Assembly: GCA_027366155.1 (NCBI GenBank)
Contig: DAHXKV010000021.1
Coordinates: 1-33,594, forward strand
Origin: Microcaldota archaeon
GTDB lineage: Archaea > Micrarchaeota > Micrarchaeia > Micrarchaeales > CABMGC01
Length of the DNA: 33,594 bases
Direction of reading: 5' to 3'
In this document: positions 7,808 to 15,542 of the stretch, piece by piece
Numbering within the stretch: position 1 is the stretch's first letter
How the letters are laid out: the number at the start of each line of letters is the position of its first letter
Position numbers and translations under genes: made by a program
Notes under the pieces: model-generated
What the model was told of the DNA's origin: nothing
The model's database searches: none
Seen by the model: the letters and a program-made list of their open reading frames with translations, nothing else

Positions 7808-8164
7808 TCAGGTACCCGCACCGGAACCTCTGTACAACGCTGTTATCTTTTCGTTGAGCTGCTTCTCCCTGCTGCGCATCTCCGTATAAGTCTTGTTTGC
7901 AGACTGGAGCCTTGCATTTGTCAGCGATGCCCTGTCTGATATATCTGCGATGGCCTTCTCCTTTGTCGTCTCAACTATGACTCCGCCTACGCTTATGTAG
8001 ATCTTGCCTGTCGATTTGCCGAGTTCCTCATTGGCCCTTTCCATGTCGAGCTTCTGTGCCTGAAGCTGCTCCACCTGCATGCCTACGCTCCTTATCTGCT
8101 CCTGTAGCATCTGGTAATCCTTCAGAAGCTTCTCAATGTCCGCCTGCTGCTCTCCTGCTGCCAT
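7808..8164 (-). CDS. pfdB: Prefoldin beta subunit
   Basis: A 118-residue protein of the size and pattern of archaeal prefoldin beta (GimC): two long coiled-coil helices (about 8-50 and 75-112) around a central beta hairpin (KIYISVGGVIVETTKEKAI). Prefoldin alpha2-beta4 hexamers hold unfolded proteins and pass them to the thermosome. No alpha subunit is in the window. It converges with the gene ending at 7769 and diverges from the one at 8232, sharing a short AT-rich promoter with it. Confidence 0.9.
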   Translation of the reverse strand: MAAGEQQADIEKLLKDYQMLQEQIRSVGMQVEQLQAQKLDMERANEELGKSTGKIYISVGGVIVETTKEKAIADISDRASLTNARLQSANKTYTEMRSREKQLNEKITALYRGSGAGT

Positions 8165-8194
8165 TAAATCACAAGGAATAATGCCAGATAAGAG

Positions 8195-8205
8195 ATTTAT
8201 ACTTT
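8195..8205. promoter_or_regulatory. Shared central TATA of a divergent pair
   Basis: ATTTATACTTT reads as a TATA-like element on both strands (AAAGTATAAAT on the minus strand). It lies about 35 nt from the prefoldin ATG and about 33 nt from the ATG at 8232. One element, or two overlapping ones, may serve both genes. Confidence 0.45.
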
Positions 8206-8231
8206 CACTACACCATAACAGACAGCCTTAA

Positions 8232-8702
8232 ATGGAAGCCACAAAAGAACCCAGAAAAGAAAGCAGTCCGCTCTCTTTTCTTGGCAACCTTAGCAGAACG
8301 CCGCAGAAGAAGGAAGGAGCCAAGGGTAGAGGCACCTATGTGATAAACAGCGGAGACTACATATGTGCAAGAGCCGAAGCGGCCCCTTCCATGGGGAATC
8401 ACCTTGCGGTGATACTCTCGGAAGGGAATGTGACTGTCTTAACTAAGGAGGAGGAAGCACGGCATCTTAAGACAAAGGAAATCCTGCCTGAAAAGTATGT
8501 ACTGGTGGAGATAAAATGCGGAGACGACCCTTCCGCAAGGAAGGCCGCAGCTGAAATATGGCTTTCCATATCCAAAGGCCGCAGGCGGGCCTTCATGGTG
8601 ACCGGATATGCATCAGACTCCCTCCTGGTTTCCGCAGAGGATATACCCTCTGTAAAATCCGGGCTTGACTCGGCAGGCTTCCGCGACTCCAGCAGGAGAT
8701 GA
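8232..8702 (+). CDS. Hypothetical protein, 156 residues
   Basis: I do not recognise the family. The first 30 residues are basic and probably disordered (KEPRKESS, RTPQKKEGAKG). Residues 32-150 look like a compact alpha/beta domain (strand-like YVLVEIKC, helix ARKAAAEIWLSI, strand FMVTGYASDSLLVS). There is no signal peptide or membrane segment. The basic tail suggests RNA or ribosome contact, which is inference only. The start at ATG 8232 fits the shared promoter at 8195-8205. It ends 8 nt before the convergent gene at 8711. Confidence 0.7.
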   Translation: MEATKEPRKESSPLSFLGNLSRTPQKKEGAKGRGTYVINSGDYICARAEAAPSMGNHLAVILSEGNVTVLTKEEEARHLKTKEILPEKYVLVEIKCGDDPSARKAAAEIWLSISKGRRRAFMVTGYASDSLLVSAEDIPSVKSGLDSAGFRDSSRR

Positions 8703-8710
8703 CCTCCGGG

Positions 8711-9823
8711 TCAGCCTTTGGCCAGGAAGAGCAGCTCCAGCACTATCTCCACGACTATGAGGAACACCACCAGCAGCTCAAGGAAAGACTCGTGCCTCGA
8801 GACTTCCATGTCGGAGACAAATTTCCTCTCGTTGTCTATGGCTTCAAGGTCCCGTTCCATGGAGACCTTCAGCGTGTCCAATTTGAATACTGAGGAGAAG
8901 AGCGAATAAACCCTCGCAAGATACCACTCCCCGAATCCGAATACCGTATCGTTTATGTTATTCAGGACGGCACGCGTGTTGTCATAAACGCTCCCCAGCG
9001 ACCTGTTTATCTGCGAGGTATCGGCCTTCCGCAGCACTGACGCCGAGCCAACACCTATCCTGCGCATCGACCTGCTTGCTGTATCGAGCTCCTTCGCAAG
9101 CACTGCATGGTATATCCGCATCTCTAGCAACTGGAGGTTCGATATCTCGGCTATGAGGAGCTCCTGCTCGTGCTGGTACTCCTTGTCTATCATCACTGCG
9201 CTCTCCCATCCCACAAAAAGGATGCTGCCGGAGTCATACGAGATGCTCTTTCCAAGTATATACTCTATGTATTCTTCTTCCAGCGTGTCTGCATCCTTCT
9301 CGTCGACAAGAAGCCCGGCAATCATCTTCCTGGCCTTTGGAAGTATCTGGTTCTTCTCCCCCTCGATGTAATAGAATCTGTAGGTCTCCATGGTGGCGCT
9401 TATTTTCACCGCGCGTATCTTCATGAGCGCCGCCTCTATCTTCTTCTTGGATCTGGAAACAATCTCTCTTACGAACTCGTTTATCTTTGGGTCAAAAGTT
9501 ATCTTAACGAGCTGCGAGTGCGGCCCTCCCTCTATCTGGTACCTTATCCTTATCGAGAAGCTTCCGAACGTGTATACCGCAACCTGCACCTTGAACCTGT
9601 GCTGTGCTTCTCCCACTGCAAGGACCTCATCCTTGAGGTTGAATATGTGTGGTACGTCGAACGTCGCTATCTCTTCAGGCTCAGGCCGCCTGAACTCGTA
9701 CTTGGAAAAATCCTCCTGGTTCCTGAAGAGCCCATCGAGCTCTGCAGCGCTGACCGGGTCCCCTATGTCATACATGTATAAGTAAATTATCTCACTGTTC
9801 ATTCTCCATCCTCTTGTTGCCAT
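8711..9823 (-). CDS. RMD1/DUF155-like membrane-tethered protein
   Basis: A 370-residue protein. The last part matches the layout of the RMD1 (DUF155) family: a helical region with repeated acidic/basic heptads, then HESFLELLVVFLIVVEIVLELL, which resembles the family's conserved C-terminal His-containing segment and single membrane helix (about 346-367). The N-terminal 240 residues are soluble alpha/beta. The family includes eukaryotic mitochondrial RMND1; its biochemical role in archaea is not established. It follows the Pth2 gene by 7 nt, so the two form an operon. ATG 9823 is used; the Met at residue 8 (MNSEI) is an alternative start. Confidence 0.65.
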   Translation of the reverse strand: MATRGWRMNSEIIYLYMYDIGDPVSAAELDGLFRNQEDFSKYEFRRPEPEEIATFDVPHIFNLKDEVLAVGEAQHRFKVQVAVYTFGSFSIRIRYQIEGGPHSQLVKITFDPKINEFVREIVSRSKKKIEAALMKIRAVKISATMETYRFYYIEGEKNQILPKARKMIAGLLVDEKDADTLEEEYIEYILGKSISYDSGSILFVGWESAVMIDKEYQHEQELLIAEISNLQLLEMRIYHAVLAKELDTASRSMRRIGVGSASVLRKADTSQINRSLGSVYDNTRAVLNNINDTVFGFGEWYLARVYSLFSSVFKLDTLKVSMERDLEAIDNERKFVSDMEVSRHESFLELLVVFLIVVEIVLELLFLAKG

Positions 9824-9830
9824 TTCCTCC

Positions 9831-10232
9831 TCAAAGGAGCTTGAGCGCCGAGGTTATTGCATTCATTTCGGAGGAGATCCAAGGCCCTACTCCAAGCGCT
9901 GTGACGGTCCCCGGAGGAAGCTGCGTGAGCCCCGCGTCGGTTACAAGGGCGCATGGTATTCCCTTGTATTTGAATGCTGCATTAAGCTTCCGCAGCGCGT
10001 CTTCGCTGTCCACCTTCAAGACTATCTTTTTCTCTCCGGTGTCAAGCCATCTGCGCGCTACTCCATTGTTCTGCTTTTCTGCATTGAAGTAGCTCATAAG
10101 GGAGGCATGGGCCACCTGCGCTGCCAGCTTTCCTGTTTCCATCCTAAGGTCCTTCCTTACTATTATTGCTTGCTTGACCTCGTCTGAATCGGACTGCGCA
10201 ATACCACCTAATGATATATATTCTAAAGACAA
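9831..10232 (-). CDS. pth2: Peptidyl-tRNA hydrolase, Pth2 type
   Basis: A 133-residue protein. Residues 19-133 carry the Pth2 signature: KQAIIVRKDLRMETGKLAAQ, then VAHASL, DAGLTQLPPGTVTALGVGP and a final helix. It releases tRNA from stalled peptidyl-tRNA in the cytoplasm. The start is uncertain: TTG 10232 adds about 18 residues before the usual N-terminus, yet no ATG or GTG lies closer. It is the first gene of a two-gene operon with the DUF155-like gene and is divergent from priS with only 23 nt between start codons, so their promoters must overlap. Confidence 0.92.
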   Translation of the reverse strand: MSLEYISLGGIAQSDSDEVKQAIIVRKDLRMETGKLAAQVAHASLMSYFNAEKQNNGVARRWLDTGEKKIVLKVDSEDALRKLNAAFKYKGIPCALVTDAGLTQLPPGTVTALGVGPWISSEMNAITSALKLL

Positions 10233-10255
10233 AACTATAAACTGCTAGGGATGGG

Positions 10256-11401
10256 ATGGACACACAGCACGACCATCAGACTATTACCTCACTTATCCGA
10301 GAATACTATGCCTCGGCAGCTATCGCACCATACAAAACTGAGTCCAGGGAATTCGGCGTAGGCACGTTCGAGCGGAAGATAATGTACAGGCATCTCTCCT
10401 TCCAGAGCCCATCTGACCTAAATGCCTACCTCACCGAGAAAGGTCCGCCATATGTCTCCTATTCCTCTGCCTACTATGCGCGGCCATCCTCAAGGCCCAT
10501 GGAGACCAAAGGGCTTCTCGGTTCCGAGCTTGTCTTTGATCTAGACGCAACTGACATGAAGCTTCCGTGCCAGTCTGTCCACGGAAGATCCTGGGTATGC
10601 GGCATCTGCCTCGATTCCGTCAAGGCAGAGACCATAAAGCTCGCCGAGGATTTCCTGATGCGAGACTTCGGCTTCACCGAGAAGGAACTTGGGATAAACT
10701 TTAGCGGCAACCGTGGATACCACATCCACATAAAAAAGGAATCCGTACTGGGCCTCGGCGCAGCGGAAAGGAAACAGATAAGCGACTACATTGCCGGAAA
10801 TGGGCTTGACATAGAGCTGCTCTTTCCGACGATGGGACAGCGCGGCGTAAGGCTGATAGGCCCGAAACCCACTGACAAGGGCTGGAAAGGCAGGCTCGCC
10901 AGGGGCACAGTATCACTTCTTGAGAAGAGCCCGGAGGAACTAGCATCAATGGGCATCGACAGGAAAGAAGCCGCAAACCTGCACTCAAAGCGTGCCCTCA
11001 TTGCCATGGGGATAAAAAGCGGCAACTGGGACATGGTATACATAAAGAACAAGGCGGCCTTCTGGAAGCTCACTCTCTCGAAGCAGGCAATCTCGCAGAG
11101 CGACAGAATAGACGGAAACGTAACCAACGACCCCTCGCACCTGATACGCCTTCCCGACTCCATACACGGCGAGACAGGCCTAACCTCAAAGAGGATAAAC
11201 TCGCTTGCCGATCTCGCAAGGTTTGAGCCGCTGAGCGATGCGGTAGCGTTCGCCAAGGGCGAGGTCAATGTGATCGCCGAATCCCCAGACGAATTCACGA
11301 TGAACGGTAGATCCTTCGGGCCGTATCACGCGGAGAAAGTAGAGATCCCATCATATGCTGGCATATACCTTGTCCTGAAGGGCAGGGCCCATTTTGCATA
11401 A
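10256..11401 (+). CDS. priS: DNA primase small (catalytic) subunit PriS
   Basis: A 381-residue archaeal/eukaryotic-type primase subunit that makes RNA or DNA primers with PriL. FDLDATD (94-100) supplies two catalytic aspartates. A zinc knuckle follows (Cys105, His109, Cys115, Cys118). SGNRGYHIHI (about 155-164) and NDPSHLIRLPDSIHGETGL are the other conserved primase motifs. Length is normal. The ATG at 10251 is out of frame, so ATG 10256 is the start; a TATA-like GATATATATTC lies near 10213-10223. PriL is not in the window. A perfect palindrome spans its stop codon. Confidence 0.95.
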   Translation: MDTQHDHQTITSLIREYYASAAIAPYKTESREFGVGTFERKIMYRHLSFQSPSDLNAYLTEKGPPYVSYSSAYYARPSSRPMETKGLLGSELVFDLDATDMKLPCQSVHGRSWVCGICLDSVKAETIKLAEDFLMRDFGFTEKELGINFSGNRGYHIHIKKESVLGLGAAERKQISDYIAGNGLDIELLFPTMGQRGVRLIGPKPTDKGWKGRLARGTVSLLEKSPEELASMGIDRKEAANLHSKRALIAMGIKSGNWDMVYIKNKAAFWKLTLSKQAISQSDRIDGNVTNDPSHLIRLPDSIHGETGLTSKRINSLADLARFEPLSDAVAFAKGEVNVIAESPDEFTMNGRSFGPYHAEKVEIPSYAGIYLVLKGRAHFA

Positions 11402-11410
11402 TGCAAAATG
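11390..11410. repeat. Perfect 21-bp palindrome across the priS stop codon
   Basis: The 10-bp arms CATTTTGCAT (11390-11399) and ATGCAAAATG (11401-11410) flank a single central A. It can fold as an 8-bp stem with a 5-nt loop or bind a dimeric protein. The TAA of priS sits inside it. It may terminate priS or be an operator for the eL15 promoter 40 nt downstream. Confidence 0.6.
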
Positions 11411-11421
11411 CCTATCTGGAG

Positions 11422-11437
11422 AGTGCAATCCTGCACT
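11422..11437 (+). repeat. Small hairpin between priS and the eL15 gene
   Basis: AGTGCA and TGCACT are perfect complementary arms around ATCC. Together with the palindrome at 11390-11410, it makes the priS-eL15 spacer (11402-11535) unusually rich in dyads. A terminator role is possible, but no T-run follows directly. Confidence 0.35.
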
Positions 11438-11448
11438 GGAGCATATGG

Positions 11449-11458
11449 TTTTATAAGG
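11449..11458 (+). promoter_or_regulatory. TATA element for eL15 and the Pcc1 gene
   Basis: TTTTATAAGG is the clearest TATA-like sequence in the priS-eL15 spacer. It predicts a start of transcription near 11480 and a leader of about 55 nt before the ATG at 11536, long for this window. A weaker CTTTAGATT (about 11510-11518) would instead give a leaderless transcript. Confidence 0.4.
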
Positions 11459-11535
11459 TAATACTGCATACTAATAGAATACGGCATCGCATTCTGCGAA
11501 CTGCATTGCCTTTAGATTCACCTACGGGTCCAAGC

Positions 11536-12096
11536 ATGGGCGCTTATAAATACATAAAAAACAATTTCCGCGATAGCTACTCGGAGCGCAGCGAGGTCTT
11601 CAAGGCAAGGATAGCCTCGTGGAATTCCGGGCCTTCGATAGCCAGGGTGGACAAGCCCACAAATCCCGCAAGGGCCCGCGAGCTGGGATACAAGGACAAG
11701 CAGGGAGTCATAACTGCAAGGGTAAGGATCAGGAAGGGGCTGAGCAAGAGGGAGAAGCCGAGCGGAGGAAGACAACCCTCAAAGAGCGGAAGGTTCTTCT
11801 CAACAAGGAAGTCAAAACAGGCCATAGCCGAAGAAAGGTCATCGCGCACATACTCGAACTGCGAGGTGCTTAACTCATATTACGTAGGAGAAGACGGCAA
11901 ATCAGTATACTACGAGGTAATGCTGCTGGACAGGGCCGCAGGGCCTGTAATCAATGATCCCATATATGCAAAGATAGTAGCGTCAAGGGGCAGGGCATTC
12001 AGGGGCATAACCTCGTCAGGGAGAAGGCACCGTGGCATAGAGTCAAGGGACGGCACAAGGATCGGTACCGGAGTCCGAAACATTGAACGACAGTAG
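11536..12096 (+). CDS. rpl15e: Large-subunit ribosomal protein eL15
   Basis: A 186-residue protein beginning MGAYKYIKNNF, the standard eL15 N-terminus. Conserved blocks include SIARVDKPTNPARARELGYKDKQG, RVRIRKG, EVLNSYYVGEDG and the C-terminal FRGITSSGRRHRGI. It is a 50S component found only in archaea and eukaryotes. The frame stays open back to 11401, but those 45 extra residues are not eL15-like, so ATG 11536 is chosen. It overlaps the Shine-Dalgarno of the Pcc1 gene (TAGGTG), linking the two. Confidence 0.95.
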   Translation: MGAYKYIKNNFRDSYSERSEVFKARIASWNSGPSIARVDKPTNPARARELGYKDKQGVITARVRIRKGLSKREKPSGGRQPSKSGRFFSTRKSKQAIAEERSSRTYSNCEVLNSYYVGEDGKSVYYEVMLLDRAAGPVINDPIYAKIVASRGRAFRGITSSGRRHRGIESRDGTRIGTGVRNIERQ

Positions 12097-12104
12097 GTGC
12101 TGGA

Positions 12105-12371
12105 TTGCCTGAAGCCAAAATAATAATAAATTTCGGAGAGGATGCAGGTTATGTCGCAAAGGCGATAGACCTGAGCGCCTTTGGATACGAGGATGGCATA
12201 CGCGTCTCATCCAAGGGAAACGAGCTGCGCGCAGAGATAGCCGCGGAGAGCTGCAAGGCTCTCCTCTCAAGGATGCATGGCATGATGAAGCAGATACGCG
12301 TGGCAGGGAGTGCAGGCAGCGCTGCAGGAAAGGCGCACCAGCGCCGAAGCGCACAAGGTTTAAATAAATAA
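12105..12371 (+). CDS. pcc1: KEOPS subunit Pcc1-like
   Basis: An 88-residue protein with the Pcc1 layout: a strand (AKIIINFG), a helix (AGYVAKAID), strands (GIRVSSKGNELRAEIAA) and a helix (CKALLSRMHGMMKQIRV). Pcc1 is the dimerising subunit of KEOPS, which makes t6A at position 37 of tRNAs. The start is TTG 12105, with GGTG overlapping the eL15 stop six bases upstream. The basic 15-residue tail overlaps the TATA of the uL3 operon. A Cgi121-like domain occurs elsewhere in the window (27058-27990). Kae1 and Bud32 are absent. Confidence 0.75.
   Translation: MPEAKIIINFGEDAGYVAKAIDLSAFGYEDGIRVSSKGNELRAEIAAESCKALLSRMHGMMKQIRVAGSAGSAAGKAHQRRSAQGLNK
12359..12368 (+). promoter_or_regulatory. TATA element for the ribosomal operon
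   Basis: TTTAAATAAA overlaps the 3' end of the Pcc1 gene. Transcription would start near 12390, giving a leader of about 25 nt before the uL3 ATG at 12415. GACGTGA just before the ATG resembles a Shine-Dalgarno. Confidence 0.5.
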
Positions 12372-12414
12372 AGAGCGAAGGATACAGGACAAGAAAACAA
12401 GATGACGTGAACGC

Positions 12415-13377
12415 ATGAGAAAGGGATCTTTGGAATTCTGGCCGCACAGGCGGGCTAAAAAACAGATGCCTCGGGTTAGAAGCTCTGTTGCCTCCGAAAC
12501 GCCTTCATTCCTTGGATTCGCAGCGTTCAAGGCGGGAATGACTCACATACTGCGCACAGAAGAAGGGGAAGGCCCGGCAAAAGGCTCTGAAATATACAGG
12601 CCGGTCACAATACTCGAGGCACCGCGCGTACATGTCTACGGCATAAGGTTCTACAGGAAAGGCTATGCATACAGGGAAGTAGCAGGCGAGGTCTATGACC
12701 AAGCCTCTGCAAAGAAGGTCGGGGTAAACAAGAAATCAAGCCATGAACTATCCTATTTCAAGGCAAAGACAGATGAGGTCGAAGATGTGACTGCATTGGC
12801 TTATCTCGACGCCGAGCCTATTGGCATTGCAAACAAGCGCATAATGAGGTTCGAGATACCGCTCGGCGGGAAGAATCCCTCGGAGAAACTCGCATTTGCT
12901 GAAGGATACTTGGGAAAGGACATAAAGCCCTCGGACATACTCAAGCCAGGGGACATGATAGACGTAACCTCGATAACGAAAGGGAAGGGCTGGGCAGGAG
13001 TCATAAAAAGATACAAAGTGGCAAAGCAGTACCGGAAGGCAACCAACAAGGTAAGGCACGTAGGCACTCTTGGGCCATGGCACCCTGCAAAGGTGCAGTT
13101 TGGAGTGCCGCAGGCAGGACACATGGGCTACAATTACCGTACCGAGAGGAATAAGCTCGTGCTCAAGACAGGCACGCAGGGCGATGTGGCATCGGTGAAC
13201 ATAAAGGGAGGCTTCCTAAACTACGGCCTCGTACGGAATGACTTCATAGTTGTGGAAGGCTCTATACCTGGGCCTTCAAAAAGGCTTATACGCATAAGGA
13301 AGGCAATACGCGCATACGGGCAGCAGAAGGAGCCAAAGATAACATACTTCTCGCTGGAATCAAAGCAAGGGTCATGA
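12415..13377 (+). CDS. rpl3: Large-subunit ribosomal protein uL3
   Basis: A 320-residue archaeal uL3. It opens RKGSLEFWPHRRAKKQMPRVRS, a conserved basic extension, and contains KGKGWAGVIKRY and RHVGTLGPWHPAKVQFGVPQAGHMGYNYRTERNK-type segments that line the peptidyl transferase region. Length is normal for archaea. First gene of an eight-protein ribosomal run; its TGA overlaps the uL4 start (ATGA), so the two are translationally coupled. Confidence 0.98.
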   Translation: MRKGSLEFWPHRRAKKQMPRVRSSVASETPSFLGFAAFKAGMTHILRTEEGEGPAKGSEIYRPVTILEAPRVHVYGIRFYRKGYAYREVAGEVYDQASAKKVGVNKKSSHELSYFKAKTDEVEDVTALAYLDAEPIGIANKRIMRFEIPLGGKNPSEKLAFAEGYLGKDIKPSDILKPGDMIDVTSITKGKGWAGVIKRYKVAKQYRKATNKVRHVGTLGPWHPAKVQFGVPQAGHMGYNYRTERNKLVLKTGTQGDVASVNIKGGFLNYGLVRNDFIVVEGSIPGPSKRLIRIRKAIRAYGQQKEPKITYFSLESKQGS

Positions 13378-14162
13378 TCATGAACGCAGAGGTCTATTCA
13401 ATAGATGGCAACAAGAAGGAGGAGGTACAGCTGCCTCATGTCTTCTCATCAGAATACAGGCCAGACCTAATACGCAGGGCGCTACTCAGCGAGCAGAGCG
13501 AAAAGTTCCAGCCTCAGGGCCATTCTGTACTCGCCGGGCTCCAGACTACTGCAACTTACGTCGGCAAATACTCGGGATACCGGAGGGGCAGGCACATGGG
13601 AATAGCAATAAGGCCGAGGCAGAAGCTCGGCGGCGGCGCCATGGGCGACGTGAGGAGGATACCGTCATCGGTGAAGGGAAAGAGGGCACATCCGCACATG
13701 ATAGAGAAAACGCTTGTGGAGCGGATAAACAAGAAGGAGTACCTGAAGGCGCTCTCCGCAGCAATAGCTGGCTGCACAAAAACCGAAATAATACTCAAGA
13801 ACCACCCGGTGGAAAAGCCATTCCCTGTGGTTGTGGAAGACAGCCTGGAGAAAGTAAGCAAAGCAAGCGAGCTCTCCTCGATACTGGGAAAACTGGGCTT
13901 CGCTGCAGACATGGGTCTCTCGCACAAGCCCAGGCTCTCGACAGGCAGGAAATCACAGAAAAGGCATTTCAGGAAGAGCGTACTCATAATAGTTAAAGAT
14001 CCAGCAGCAATATCCATGGCAGGAAAGAACATCCCTGGCATAGACGTAGCCGATGTGAATGGGCTTACTGCAGAACAGCTTGCGCCAGGCGCAATGCCAC
14101 GCCCGACAATATGGACAAAAGGGGCAATCCACTCGCTTGAGAACGCACTGAAGGAAAGGTGA
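13374..14162 (+). CDS. rpl4: Large-subunit ribosomal protein uL4
   Basis: A 262-residue archaeal uL4. The tunnel-loop region is recognisable (YSGYRRGRHMGIAIRPRQKLGGG, then VRRIPSSVKGKRAHPH), as is the C-terminal globular part. The start can be ATG 13374, overlapping the uL3 stop, or ATG 13380 two codons later (MNAEV); the second is closer to the usual N-terminus. A strong GGTGA at its own stop serves uL23. Confidence 0.97.
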   Translation: MIMNAEVYSIDGNKKEEVQLPHVFSSEYRPDLIRRALLSEQSEKFQPQGHSVLAGLQTTATYVGKYSGYRRGRHMGIAIRPRQKLGGGAMGDVRRIPSSVKGKRAHPHMIEKTLVERINKKEYLKALSAAIAGCTKTEIILKNHPVEKPFPVVVEDSLEKVSKASELSSILGKLGFAADMGLSHKPRLSTGRKSQKRHFRKSVLIIVKDPAAISMAGKNIPGIDVADVNGLTAEQLAPGAMPRPTIWTKGAIHSLENALKER

Positions 14163-14166
14163 CCAT

Positions 14167-14418
14167 ATGCCAATACTCCAATACCCGATAGCCACTGAGA
14201 AAGTGCTAAACATGGTAGAGTCACAGAACATAATCGCATATGTGGTGGACATGCATGCCGACAAGCCTTCCATAAAGAAGGAGTTCGAAAGCACATTCAA
14301 AGTAAAGGTCAAGAGCGTAAACACGCACACGAGCCCTGACAACACCAAGAGGGCATACATACAACTTGCGGCAGGCTTTCCCGCATCGGACATAGCAAAG
14401 AAGCTGAAGCTCGTATGA
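14167..14418 (+). CDS. rpl23: Large-subunit ribosomal protein uL23
   Basis: An 83-residue archaeal uL23 (LQYPIATEKVLNMVE, then DKPSIKKEFESTFKVKVKSVNT, KRAYIQLA). It sits at the polypeptide exit of the 50S subunit, where SRP docks. GGTGA at 14158-14162 is a good Shine-Dalgarno. AAGGTG at its stop serves uL2. Confidence 0.97.
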   Translation: MPILQYPIATEKVLNMVESQNIIAYVVDMHADKPSIKKEFESTFKVKVKSVNTHTSPDNTKRAYIQLAAGFPASDIAKKLKLV

Positions 14419-14428
14419 AGGTGTAACA

Positions 14429-15148
14429 ATGGGAAAGAAACTAAAAATGCAGCGGAGGGGAAAGGGCAGCAACGCGTATACAAAGCCGCCGCAGAGCCAG
14501 AAGGCAGAGATATCATACCGGAACGAGAGACTGCAGAAGAAGATGGTCGGCGAGGTAATCCACTTTGTAGATGACCCCGGACACTCGGCGCCCCTCATGC
14601 TTGTAAGATATGATGATTTCACCGAATCGCTCCTCTTCGCACCGGAGGGCATAAAAATAGGCGACAGGATACAGGAAGGAGAAGGTGCAGAGCCGACACT
14701 CGGCAGCATACTTAATCTGCAGAGCCTCCCTGACGGAATGCCTGTATACAACATAGAGTCAAAGCCTGGAGACGGAGGCAAACTAGCGAGGGGTGCAGGC
14801 TCCTACGCTACGATAATTGCCCACACTGGCGGAAAGGTTACAGTCTCGCTGCCTTCTAAGGCTGTCATTGACCTCGAGAACCTCTGCAGGGCAGAGGTAG
14901 GCGTGGTTTCCGGCGGAGGCCAGAGTGCAAAGCCAATAATGAAAGCAGGAAAGAACTTCTACATAATGCATGCGCTTAATAGGAGATGGCCGCTGAACAG
15001 GGGCGTCAAGTCAAACCCTGTAGACCATCCTTTCGGAGGAAAGCAGCACCACAAGGGCGCATCGAGCATGACCTCGAGGAATGCGCCTCCTGGGAGGAAG
15101 GTCGGACACATAGCGGCAAAGAGGGTAGGCAGGAAGAAGAGAGGATGA
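14429..15148 (+). CDS. rpl2: Large-subunit ribosomal protein uL2
   Basis: A 239-residue uL2. It contains GSYATIIAHTGGKVTVSLPS and the C-terminal block from NRRWPLNRGVKSNPVDHPFGG through SSMTSRNAPPGRKVGHIA, which includes the conserved His-rich loop near the peptidyl transferase centre. Normal length for archaea. Shine-Dalgarno AAGGTGT precedes ATG 14429. One base separates its stop from the uS19 start. Confidence 0.98.
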   Translation: MGKKLKMQRRGKGSNAYTKPPQSQKAEISYRNERLQKKMVGEVIHFVDDPGHSAPLMLVRYDDFTESLLFAPEGIKIGDRIQEGEGAEPTLGSILNLQSLPDGMPVYNIESKPGDGGKLARGAGSYATIIAHTGGKVTVSLPSKAVIDLENLCRAEVGVVSGGGQSAKPIMKAGKNFYIMHALNRRWPLNRGVKSNPVDHPFGGKQHHKGASSMTSRNAPPGRKVGHIAAKRVGRKKRG

Positions 15149-15149
15149 G

Positions 15150-15542
15150 ATGGCAAGAATATTCACATTCAGAGGAAAAACAATAGAAGAGCTCCAGAAG
15201 CTCAGCCCTGCGGAATTCATGAAGATGCTGGATTCAAGGCAGAGGAGATCGGTAATCCGCAACGGCCTGCGCTACAAGGAACTCCTCGGAGACATCTCCA
15301 AGGCAAAGTCCTCCGGCTCCGGAAAGGCGGTAAAGACGCACGTGCGTGAAGCAGTGATATTGCCTTTATGGGTCGGCATGAAGTTTGCCGTGCACAATGG
15401 GAAGGAATTCAAGGAGGTAGCCATAACTGAAGAGATGATGGGCCATCGCCTAGGTGAGTTCGCATTCTCTACAAAGAGGGTGTTGCACTCGGCTCCTGGA
15501 ATAAGGGCCACGCGCGGATCAAAGTTCCTCTCGGTGAAATGA
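15150..15542 (+). CDS. rps19: Small-subunit ribosomal protein uS19
   Basis: A 130-residue archaeal uS19. The conserved core is KTHVREAVILPLWVGMKFAVHNGKEF-like, followed by TEEMMGHRLGEFAFSTKRV. It binds the 16S head near the A-site finger. Its TGA overlaps the tandem ATGs of uL22 (15539 and 15542). Confidence 0.97.
   Translation: MARIFTFRGKTIEELQKLSPAEFMKMLDSRQRRSVIRNGLRYKELLGDISKAKSSGSGKAVKTHVREAVILPLWVGMKFAVHNGKEFKEVAITEEMMGHRLGEFAFSTKRVLHSAPGIRATRGSKFLSVK

Noticed and set aside
9170-9781. 203-residue plus-strand frame opposite the DUF155-like gene
   Set aside because: It is an antisense shadow of a gene with clear family features, with no promoter and no recognisable motif.
10200-10232. 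ATT or other downstream start for Pth2
   Set aside because: A GGTGGT lies directly before ATT 10202, but the spacing is too short for a Shine-Dalgarno. TTG 10232 is the only standard start available.
11401-11535. Upstream extension of the eL15 reading frame
   Set aside because: The extra 45 residues have no similarity to eL15, and the region holds dyads and a TATA element. MGAYKYIK at 11536 is the standard start.
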